Under the pieces are notes generated by a model. The model was not told the origin of the DNA, made no database searches, and saw only the letters and a program-made list of their open reading frames with translations. Shown piece by piece: positions 1-11,000 of a stretch of DNA of 64,000 nucleotides. The stretch covers positions 1,054,001-1,118,000 of the forward strand of contig OZ025258.1 in NCBI GenBank assembly GCA_964019135.1. The letters are read 5' to 3'. Source of the stretch: Arenicola marina. Its lineage: Eukaryota; Annelida; Polychaeta; Arenicolidae. Every line of letters begins with the position of its first letter. Within the stretch, counting starts at the first letter, position 1. Position numbers and translations under genes: made by a program.

Positions 1-1229
1 TGGGGGGGGGGACACGGGTCAGACGGAGAGCAGTGTGTGTGGGGGGGGGGGGACACGGGTCAGACGGAGAGCAGTGTGTGTGGGGGGGGGGACACGGGTC
101 AAACAGAGAGCAGTGTGTGTGGGGGGGGGGGGAGACACGGGTCAGACGGAGAGCAGTGTGTGTGTGTGGGTGGGGGGGGGCACGGGTCAGACGGAGAGCA
201 GTGTGTGTGGGGGGGGGACACGGGTCAGACGGAGAGCAGTGTGTGTGGGGGGGGGGGGGACACGGGTCAGACGGAGAGCAGTGTGTGTGGGGGGGGGGAC
301 ACGGGTCAGACGGAGAGCAGTGTGTGTGGGGGGGGGACANNNNNNNNNNNNNNNNNNNNNNNNNNNNNNNNNNNNNNNNNNNNNNNNNNNNNNNNNNNNN
401 NNNNNNNNNNNNNNNNNNNNNNNNNNNNNNNNNNNNNNNNNNNNNNNNNNNNNNNNNNNNNNNNNNNNNNNNNNNNNNNNNNNNNNNNNNNNNNNNNNNN
501 NNNNNNNNNNNNNNNNNNNNNNNNNNNNNNNNNNNNNNNAAACGGAGAGCAGTGTGTGTGGGGGGGGGGACACGGGTCAAACGGAGAGCAGTGTGTGTGT
601 GTGGGTGGGGGGGGGATACGGGTCAAACGGAGAGCAGTGTGTGTGGGGGGGAGGGGACACGGGTCAAACGGAGAGCAGTGTGTGTGGTGGGGGCACGGGT
701 CAAACGGAGAGCAGTGTGTGTGTGGGTGGGGGGGTACGGGTCAAACGGAGAGCAGTGTGTGTGTGGGGGGCCGGGAGCAGTGGTGGGGGCACGGTCAAAC
801 GGAGAGCAGTGTGTGTGGGGGGGGGGGCACGGGTCAAACGGAGAGCAGTGTGTGTGTGGGGGGGGCACGGGTCAAACGGAGAGCAGTGTGTGTGTGGGGG
901 GGGCACGGGTCAACGGAGAGCAGTGTGTGTGTGTGGGGGCACGGGTCAAACGGAGAGCAGTGTGTGTGTGTGGGGGGGGATACGGGTCAAACGGAGAGCA
1001 GTGTGTGTGTGGGGGGCACGGATCAAACGGAGGGCAGTGTGTGTGTGGGGGGGGGGCACGGGTCAAACGGAGAGCAGTGTGTGTGTGGGGGGGGGGGGGG
1101 CACGGGTCAGACGGAGAGCAGTGTGTGTGGGGGGGGGGGGCACGGGTCAAACGGAGAGCAGTGTGTGTGTGGGGGATGACACGGGTCAGACGGAGAGCAG
1201 TGTGTGTGTGGGGGGGGGGGAGGGGGGAC
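1..1229. repeat. G-run minisatellite, about 36-40 bp unit
   Basis: Units read CACGGGTCARACGGAGAGC followed by (GT)n and runs of 7-13 G. Unit length varies mainly through G and GT run length. It is cut by an N gap. Lies in the NCOR intron beyond exon 13. The G runs make it a strong G-quadruplex candidate. Confidence 0.97.
340..539. other. Assembly gap of exactly 200 N
   Basis: Two hundred N within the G-run array, with identical units on both sides, so the true length of the array is unknown. Confidence 0.99.
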
Positions 1230-1504
1230 CCGTTCACCCCCCACCACATATCAACGATCCCGCAACACACGTGAAGTGAAGTAGAAAGCCATTGATGGCC
1301 AACTTCCGCGGGTGAAAAAAACCCACATTAAAATGGTTGGCTTTACTGGAGTTGCTTGATATTGTCAACATCCGACGCAAGGCTGCCATTCTGTCACGAC
1401 AAATATACAGTTCGCCAGAAACACACCGTGCATGGAGTGGGAATGACGGCGCCAGCCCGGCGACAGGACAGGTTATACATGGCGAGCGGGCTGCCCGCGG
1501 CAGT
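1230..1504. other. Single-copy intron sequence
   Basis: No exon, repeat or RNA gene recognised. The NCOR exon expected next (YYYLTKKN) was looked for on the minus strand and not found. Confidence 0.6.
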
Positions 1505-1805
1505 AGGGGGACCACGTGGCGGGGGACCCGTGGCTGGGGGACCCCGTGGCTTGGGGACCCCGTGCTGGGGGACCCCGTGGCTGGGGGACCCCGTGGCTGG
1601 GGGACCCCGTGGCTGGGGGACCCCGCGGCTGGGGGTACGGACCCCGAGGCTAGGGACCCCCTGGCTGGGGGTACGGACCAGGTGGCTGGGGGACCCCGTG
1701 GCTGGGGGACCCCGTGGCTGGGGGACCCCGTGGCTGGGGGTACGGACCCCGTGGCTGGGGGACCCCGTGGCTGGGGGTACGGACCACGTGGCTGGGGGTA
1801 CAGAC
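1505..1805. repeat. 16-bp GGGGACCCCGTGGCTG array at NCOR exon 13 donor
   Basis: About 18 units of 16 bp, some extended to 21 bp by TACGG. On the minus strand the first unit begins at the donor itself (GGTCTGTACCCCCAGCC) and the next reads GGTCCGTACCCCCAGCC, so the donor is part of the repeated sequence. Confidence 0.9.
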
Positions 1806-2038
1806 CTTTCTCTCGAGGCAGGAGGCGATGTAGCCGTAGTTCTTGGGCTGGTGCATGTACTTCTCCTTGAAGATGTCCTTCTCCTGGGCATTCCAGATGT
1901 TGAAGCCCTCGCGGTCCTTGTACTCCGCCATGGGTCCTCGATCAGACTGTTGTTGTTAATGAAGCGCATCTTGCGCTGGCGGGCGTCCAGCATCAGCGGC
2001 GGGATCACGGCGTACGACCGCATCTTCTTGTCCTCCTC
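1806..2038 (-). CDS. NCOR: NCOR exon 13, first SANT/DAD segment, one base short
   Basis: Acceptor GGTTGCAG, donor AAAG|GTCTGT. It encodes RSYAVIPPLMLDARQRK, FINNNSLIEDP, then in the next frame EYKDREGFNIWNAQEKDIF and NYGYIASCLERK. Vertebrate N-CoR reads through this stretch (MEDPMKVYKDR) without a break. Here 233 nt are present where 234 would keep frame, so one base is missing near 1929..1935. Because both sides are otherwise intact, a sequencing or assembly error is the simplest explanation. The following YYYLTKKN exon is not in the window. Confidence 0.9.
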
Positions 2039-5000
2039 CTGCAACCAACCCCACGCAACGGTGTCATGGCAACGGCACCATGGCAACGGCGTCATGGCAA
2101 CGGCGTCATGGCAATAGCCCCACCGCTAATTTACACTGGCGTCATCAATAATGTACACTGTTTACACTGACGCCACCGCTGTCTTAAACTGGCGTCATTA
2201 CAACTTTACCCCGGGTGACACTGACGCCACCGTTGGCTTACCCCGGGTGACACTGACGCCACCGCTGGCTTACCCCGGGTGACACTGACGCCACCGTTGG
2301 CTTACCCCGGGTGACACTGACGCCACCGCTGGCTTACCCCGGGTGACACTGACGCCACCGCTGGCTTACCCCGGGTGACACTGACGCCACCGCTGGCTTA
2401 CCCCGGGTGACACTGACGCCACCGCTGGCTTACCCCGGGTGACACTGACGCCACCGCTGGCTTACCCCGGGTGACACTGACGCCACCGCTGGCTTACCCC
2501 GGGTGACACTGACGCCACCGCTGGCTTACCCCGAGTGACACTGACGCCACCGCTGGCTTACCCCGGGTGACACTGACGCCACCGCTGGCTTACCCCGGGT
2601 GACACTGACGCCACCGCAGGGTCCTACCTCTTGCTCGTGGAGCCCGTCCATGATCTGCTCGAGGTCGGCCTCACTCCGCGCGTACCCGCCCACTCGGTGG
2701 TTGGCGGCGAACCTGGCGACCAAACAGCACACTATGACTCGGGTGGAGACTGAAACCCGTGAGGAGACTGTCACAGGGTGATCTACCCAGCATGGTGAAG
2801 ACCTCGTTGGGTCGGTGGGGGGAGGGGGGTCACAGGGTGATCTACCCACCATGATGAAGACTTCGTTGGGTCGGTGGGGGGAGGGGGGTCACAGGGTGAT
2901 CTACCCACCATGATGAAGACTTCGTTGGGTCGGTGGGGGGAGGGGGGTCACAGGGTGATCTACCCACCATGATGAAGACTTCGTTGGGTCGGTGGGGGGA
3001 GGGGGGTCACAGGGTGATCTACCCAGCATGATGAAGACCTCGTTGGGTCGGTGGGGGGAGGGGGGTCACAGGGTGATCTACCCACCATGATGAAGACCTC
3101 GTTGGGTCGGTGGGGGGAGGGGGGTCACAGGGTGATCTACCCAGCATGGTGAAGACCCATATATAGAAAGCAACAGTTATCAGTTTGCCTGTGCAGTGAT
3201 AAAGCCGCCATACCGCTGGAACCGCTCCTTGTCTTCTCGCTGCTTCTTCAGCTCCGGGAAGACCTTCTCGAAGTACTCCCTCGTCTTGGCGTCCTTGGCC
3301 CTGCGAAACACAGCAAGCAACAGGTCAAAGTGGGTAGAACGTACGCGTGTGGAGATCAACACGTTAGTACTAAGCCAAACACTTCCACGCGTTTCACACG
3401 TTATTCTTCGTCGTGTGCATTAATCATACGCACAGCACCCCGCTAGACATGGCTCTGTCCACCAGATACAGTGGTCGTTAAGCCAGCACCCCCCACTCTG
3501 CTAGACATGCCTCTGTCCACCAGATACAGTGGTCGTTAAGCCAGCACCCCCCACTCCGCTAGACATGGCTCTGTCCACCAGATACAGTGGTCGTTAAGCC
3601 AGCACCCCCCACTCTGCTAGACATGGCTCTGTCCACCAGATACAGTGGTCGTTAAGCCAGCACCCCCCACTCTGCTAGACATGGCTCTGTCCACCAGATA
3701 CAGTGGTCGTTAAGCCAGCACCCCCCACTCTGCTAGACATGGCTCTGTCCACCAGATACAGTGGTCGTTAAGCCAGCACCCCCCACTCTGCTAGACATGC
3801 CTCTGTCCACCAGATACAGTGGTCGTTAAGCCAGCACCCCCCACTCTGCTAGACATGGCTCTGTCCACCAGATACAGTGGTCGTTAAGCCAGCACCCCCC
3901 ACTCTGCTAGACATGCCTCTGTCCACCAGATACAGTGGTCGTTAAGCCAGCACCCCCCACTCTGCTAGACATGCCTCTGTCCACCAGATACAGTGGTCGT
4001 TAAGCCAGCACCCCCCACTCTGCTAGACATGCCTCTGTCCACCAGATACAGTGGTCGTTAAGCCAGCACCCCCCACTCTGCTAGACATGCCTCTGTCCAC
4101 CAGATACAGTGGTCGTTAAGCCAGCACCCCCCACTCTGCTAGACATGCCTCTGTCCACCAGATACAGTGGTCGTTAAGCCAGCACCCCCCACTCTGCTAG
4201 ACATGCCTCTGTCCACCAGATACAGTGGTCGTTAAGCCAGCACCCCCCACTCTGCTAGACATGCCTCTGTCCACCAGATACAGTGGTCGTTAAGCCAGCA
4301 CCCCCCACTCTGCTAGACATGCCTCTGTCCACCAGATACAGTGGTCGTTAAGCCAGCACCCCCCACTCTGCTAGACATGCCTCTGTCCACCAGATACAGT
4401 GGTCGTTAAGCCAGCACCCCCCACTCTGCTAGACATGCCTCTGTCCACCAGATACAGTGGTCGTTAAGCCAGCACCCCCCACTCCGCTATAGACATGCCT
4501 CTGTCCACCAGATACAGTGGTCGTTAAGCCAGCACCCACCACTCTGCTAGACATGCCTCTGTCCACCAGATACAGTGGTCGTTAAGCCAGCACCCCCCAC
4601 CCCGCTAGACATGCCTCTGTCCACCAGATACAGTGGTCGTTAAGCCAGCACCCCCCACTCTGCTAGACATGCCTCTGTCCACCAGATACAGTGGTCGTTA
4701 AGCCAGCACCCCCACTCTGCTAGACAAGCCTCTGTCCACCAGATACAGTGGTCGTTAAGCCAGCACCCCCCACTCTGCTAGACATGCCTCTGTCCACCAG
4801 ATACAGTGGTCGTTAAGCCAGCACCCCCCACTCTGCTAGACATGGCTCTGTCCACCAGATACAGTGGTCGTTAAGCCAGCACCCCCCACTCTGCTAGACA
4901 TGCCTCTGTCCACCAGATACAGTGGTCGTTAAGCCAGCACCCCCCACTCTGCTAGACATGCCTCTGTCCACCAGATACAGTGGTCGTTAAGCCAGCACCC

Positions 5001-8000
5001 CCCACTCTGCTAGACATGCCTCTGTCCACCAGATACAGTGGTCGTTAAGCCAGCACCCCCCACTCTGCTAGACATGGCTCTGTCCACCAGATACAGTGGT
5101 CGTTAAGCCAGCACCCCCCACTCTGCTAGACATGCCTCTGTCCACCAGATACAGTGGTCGTTAAGCCAGCACCCCCCACTCTGCCAGACATGCCTCTGTC
5201 CACCAGATACAGTGGTCGTTAAGCCAGCACCCCCCACTCTGCTAGACATGCCTCTGTCCACCAGATACAGTGGTCGTAAGCCAGCACCCCCCACTCTGCT
5301 AGACATGCCTCTGTCCACCAGATACAGTGGTCGTTAAGCCAGCACCCTCCACTCTGCTAGACATGCCTCTGTCCACCAGATACAGTGGTCGTTAAGCCAG
5401 CACCCCCCACTCTGCTAGACATGCCTCTGTCCACCAGATACAGTGGTCGTTAAGCCAGCACCCCCCACTCTGCTAGACATGCCTCTGTCCACCAGATACA
5501 GTGGTCGTTAAGCCAGCACCCCCCACTCTGCTAGACATGCCTCTGTCCACCAGATACAGTGGTCGTTAAGCCAGCACCCCCCACTCTGCTAGACATGCCT
5601 CTGTCCACCAGATACAGTGGTCGTTAAGCCAGCACCCCCCACTCTGCTAGACATGCCTCTGTCCACCAGATACAGTGGTCGTTAAGCCAGCACCCCCCAC
5701 TCTGCTAGACATGCTTCTGTCCACCAGATACAGTGGTCGTTAAGCCAGCACCCCCCACTCTGCTAGACATGCCTCTGTCCACCAGATACAGTGGTCGTTA
5801 AGCCAGCACCCTCCACTCTGCTAGACATGCCTCTGTCCACCAGATACAGTGGTCGTTAAGCCAGCACCCTCCACTCTGCTAGACATGCCTCTGTCCACCA
5901 GATACAGTGGTCGTTAAGCCAGCACCCTCCACTCTGCTAGACATGCCTCTGTCCACCAGATACAGTGGTCGTTAAGCCAGCACCCTCCACTCTGCTAGAC
6001 ATGCCTCTGTCCACCAGATACAGTGGTCGTTAAGCCAGCACCCCCCACTCTGCTAGACATGCCTCTGTCCACCAGATACAGTGGTCGTTAAGCCAGCACC
6101 CCCCACTCTGCTAGACATGCCTCTGTCCACCAGATACAGTGGTCGTTAAGCCAGCACCCCCCACTCTGCTAGACATGCCTCTGTCCACCAGATATAGTGG
6201 TCGTTAAGCCAGCACCCCCCACTCTGCTAGACATGCCTCTGTCCACCAGATACAGTGGTCGTTAAGCCAGCACCCCCCACTCTGCCAGACATGCCTCTGT
6301 CCACCAGATACAGTGGTCGTTAAGCCAGCACCCCCCACTCTGCTAGACATGCCTCTGTCCACCAGATACAGTGGTCGTTAAGCCAGCACCCCCCACTCTG
6401 CTAGACATGCCTCTGTCCACCAGATACAGTGGTCGTTAAGCCAGCACCCTCCACTCTGCTAGACATGCCTCTGTCCACCAGATACAGTGGTCGTTAAGCC
6501 AGCACCCCCCACTCTGCTAGACATGCCTCTGTCCACCAGATACAGTGGTCGTTAAGCCAGCACCCCCCACTCTGCTAGACATGCCTCTGTCCACCAGATA
6601 CAGTGGTCGTTAAGCCAGCACCCCCCACTCTGCTAGACATGCCTCTGTCCACCAGATACAGTGGTCGTTAAGCCAGCACCCCCCACTCTGCTAGACATGC
6701 CTCTGTCCACCAGATACAGTGGTCGTTAAGCCAGCACCCCCCACTCTGCTAGACATGCCTCTGTCCACCAGATACAGTGGTCGTTAAGCCAGCACCCCCC
6801 ACTCTGCTAGACATGCTTCTGTCCACCAGATACAGTGGTCGTTAAGCCAGCACCCCCCACTCTGCTAGACATGCCTCTGTCCACCAGATACAGTGGTCGT
6901 TAAGCCAGCACCCTCCACTCTGCTAGACATGCCTCTGTCCACCAGATACAGTGGTCGTTAAGCCAGCACCCTCCACTCTGCTAGACATGCCTCTGTCCAC
7001 CAGATACAGTGGTCGTTAAGCCAGCACCCTCCACTCTGCTAGACATGCCTCTGTCCACCAGATACAGTGGTCGTTAAGCCAGCACCCTCCACTCTGCTAG
7101 ACATGCCTCTGTCCACCAGATACAGTGGTCGTTAAGCCAGCACCCCCCACTCTGCTAGACATGCCTCTGTCCACCAGATACAGTGGTCGTTAAGCCAGCA
7201 CCCCCCACTCTGCTAGACATGCCTCTGTCCACCAGATACAGTGGTCGTTAAGTCAGCACCCCCCACTCTGCTAGACATGCCTCTGTCCACCAGATACAGT
7301 GGTCGTTAAGCCAGCACCCCCCACTCTGCTAGACATGCCTCTGTCCACCAGATACAGTGGTCGTTAAGCCAGCACCCCCCACTCTGCTAGACATGCCTCT
7401 GTCCACCAGATACAGTGGTCGTTAAGCCAGCACCCCCCACTCTGCTAGACATGCTTCTGTCCACCAGATACAGTGGTCGTTAAGCCAGCACCCCCCACTC
7501 TGCTAGACATGCCTCTGTCCACCAGATACAGTGGTCGTTAAGCCAGCACCCTCCACTCTGCTAGACATGCCTCTGTCCACCAGATACAGTGGTCGTTAAG
7601 CCAGCACCCTCCACTCTGCTAGACATGCCTCTGTCCACCAGATACAGTGGTCGTTAAGCCAGCACCCTCCACTCTGCTAGACATGCCTCTGTCCACCAGA
7701 TACAGTGGTCGTTAAGCCAGCACCCTCCACTCTGCTAGACATGCCTCTGTCCACCAGATACAGTGGTCGTTACCTTCGCTTGGCGCCGTTCTCGATGCGC
7801 TCCACCTTCTTGATCCAGGTCTGCATCAGCTGGTCATAGCGCTCCGTCAGGTAGCGCTCCTGGAACACGGAAAGACACCTTAATTACTGCATGCCGACTA
7901 TCACCCCACCCTGTGGTAGAGCCAGTCACTCCATTGTACCCCATAGAAGACCCCTCCCAAGAGATACCCGGCAATATACAGTGCCAAGACTGTAGCGGGG

Positions 8001-11000
8001 TAACCTAGCGGTGACTCCTAGCTTACCCAGCGGTGACTCCTAGCTTACCCAGCGGTGACTCCTAGCTTACCCGCAGCGTCCTAGCTTACCCAGCGGTGAC
8101 TCCTAGCTTACCCAGCGGTGACTCCTAGCTTACCCAGCGGTGACTCCTAGCTTACCCAGCGGTGACTCCTAGCTTAACCGCAGCGTCCTAGCTTACCCAG
8201 CGGTGACTCCTAGCTTACCCAGCGGTGACTCCTAGCTTACCCAGCGGTGACTCCTAGCTTACCCGCAGCGTCCTAGCTTACCCAGCGGTGACTCCTAGCT
8301 TACCCAGCGGTGACTCCTAGCTTACCCAGCGGTGACTCCTAGCTTAACCGCAGCGTCCTAGCTTACCCAGCGGTGACCCCTAGCTTACCCAGCGGTGACT
8401 CCTAGCTTACCCAGCGGTGACTCCTAGCTTACCCAGCGGTGACTCCTAGCTTACCCGCAGCGTCCTAGCTTACCCGCAGCGTCCTAGCTTGCCCGTAGCT
8501 TCCTAGCTTACCCGCAGCGTCCTAGCTTACCCGCAGCTTCCTAGCTTACCCGCAGCGTCCTAGCTTACCCGCAGCGTCCTAGCTTACTCGCAGCTTCCTA
8601 GCTTACCCGCAGCGTCCTAGCTTACCCGCAGCGTCCTCGCTTACCCGCAGCGTCCTTGCTTACCCGCAGCGTCCTAGCTTACCCGCAGCGTCCTTGCTTA
8701 CCCGCAGCGTCCTAGCTTACCCGTAGCTTCTTGGCTTACCCGCAGTTTCGTAGCTTACCCGCAGCTTCCTAGCTTGGTGCTTCTTCTTGAAGTGCAGCAT
8801 AAGTCTTTTCTTGAAGGACATGTACCTAAAACAGTAATACATCTGGCTAGGGTCACAATGTCTGATGTTCTACTTGTTAACTCTTTCAGAATTGTACGTT
8901 TTACTGGGTTCTGAATCATTTAAAAGGCAAACAACCAAAGCGCTGTCCAAGATGATTAGGAACCCAGAAACCCCGATCTTCCTACGACAATGGGGCAAAT
9001 AAACTTTACAGGACGGCCTACTAGCTGGCTGTGTTTGTCATCACGCCTCACTTAAAGGTGTTGACAAACAGAACCCTTTCCCTGGCGGAGTCGGGAGGAG
9101 GAAGTGACTTACTTGCGCTTGTTTTCGTGGTAGACAGCTGTGTCTGACGGTTGGTTGTACAGAGGCTGCAAGACGACACAACACAATAATAAGCGTTGGA
9201 AAACAAATTTGTAAACAATCACATTAAACGCAACAGTATTATAGAAGTATCTATTTTTCTAGCGAACACGTTTTCCCTGCTCAAGGAGTTTACCCTAGCC
9301 TTGTGGTCGCTCCAGGAGACCGGACGCTAGACTCTAGCCTTGTGGTCGCCCCAGGAGACCGGACGCTAGACCCTAGCCTTGTGGTCGCTCCAGGAATGGA
9401 ATGTTGGTATTTTAGGCCACTTTTGTGCACATACAGGCTAAATTGGGCCAAGGAACCTCCCGAGACGATGAAGGATGAAGGAATGAAACATGCCCCAGAT
9501 TAGGTGCCCGAGCCCGGATTCGAACCCAGGACCTATTGATCTGCGGTCTAGTGCGCTAACCACTACACCAGGGAGGCCCCTTGTGGTCGCTCCAGGAGAC
9601 CGGACGCTAGACCCTAGCCTTGTGGTCGCTCCAGGAGACCGGACGCTAGACCCTAGCCTTGTGGTCGCTCCAGGAGACCGGACACTAAACCCTAGCCTAG
9701 TTGTCACTCCAGGAGACCGGACGCTAGACCCTAGCCTTCGTTGTCGCTCCAGGAGACTGGACGCTAGACCCTAGCCTTGTGGTCGCTCCAGGAGACCGGA
9801 CGCTAGACCCTGGCCTTGTGGTCGCTCCAGGAGACTGGACGCTAGACCCTAGCCTTGTGGTCGCTCCAGGAGACCGGACGCTAGACCCTAGCTTTGTGGT
9901 CGGTCCAGGATACCGGACGCTAAACCCTAGTCTTGTGGTCGCTCCAGGAGACCGGACGCTAGACCCTAGCCTTGCGGTCGCTCCAGGAGACCGGACGCTA
10001 GACCCTAGCCTTGTGGTCACCCCAGGAGACCGGACGCTAAACCCTAGCCCTGTGGTCGCTCCAGGAGACCGGACGCTAGACCCTAGCCTTGTGGTCGCCC
10101 CAGGAGACTGGACGCTAGACCCTAGCCTTGTGGTCTCTCCAGGAGACCGGACGCTAGACCCTAGCCTTGTGGTCGCCCCAGGAGACTGGACGCTAGACCC
10201 TAGCCTTGCGGTCGCTCCAGGAGACCGGACGCTAGACCCTAGCCTTGTGGTCGCCCCAGAAGACCGGACGCTAGACCCTAGCCTTGTCGTCGCTCCAGGA
10301 GACCGGACGCCAGACCCTAGCCTTGTGGTCGCCCCAGAAGACCGGACGCTAGACCCTAGTCTTGTGGTCGCTCCAGGAGACCGGACGCTAGACCCTAGCC
10401 TTGTGGTCGCTCCAGGAGACCGGACGCTAGACCCTAGCCTTGTGGTCGCCCCAGGAGACTGGACGCCAGACCCTAGCCTTGTGGTCGCTCCAGGAGACCG
10501 GACGCTAAACCCTAGCCTTGTGGTCGCCCCAGGAGACCGGACGCTAGACCCTAGCCTTGCGGTCGCTCCAGGAGACCGGACGCTAGACCCCTGCCTTGTG
10601 GTCACCCCAGAAGACCGGACGCTAGACCCTAGCCTTGTGGTCGCTCCAGGAGACCGGACGCTAAACCCTAGCCTTGTGGTCGCCCCAGGAGACCGGACGC
10701 TAGACCCTAGCCTTGCGGTCGCTCCAGGAGACCGGACGCTAGACCCTAGCCTTGTGGTCGCTCCAGGAGACTGGACGCTAGACCCTAGTCTTGTGGTCGT
10801 CCCAGGAGACCGGACGCTAGACCCTAGCCTTGTCGTCGCTCCAAGAGACCGGACGCCAGACCCTAGCCTTGTGGTCGCTCCAGGAGACTGGACGCTAGAC
10901 CCTAGCCTTGTGGTCGCTCCAGGAGACTGGACGCTAGACCCTAGCCTTGTGGTCGCTCCAGGAAACCGGACGCTAGACCCTAGCCTTGTGGTCGCTCCAG

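Noticed and set aside
9505-9578. Possible tRNA gene on the minus strand
   Set aside because: The head matches tRNA promoter boxes but continues into a body shared with another SINE copy; no proper acceptor stem.
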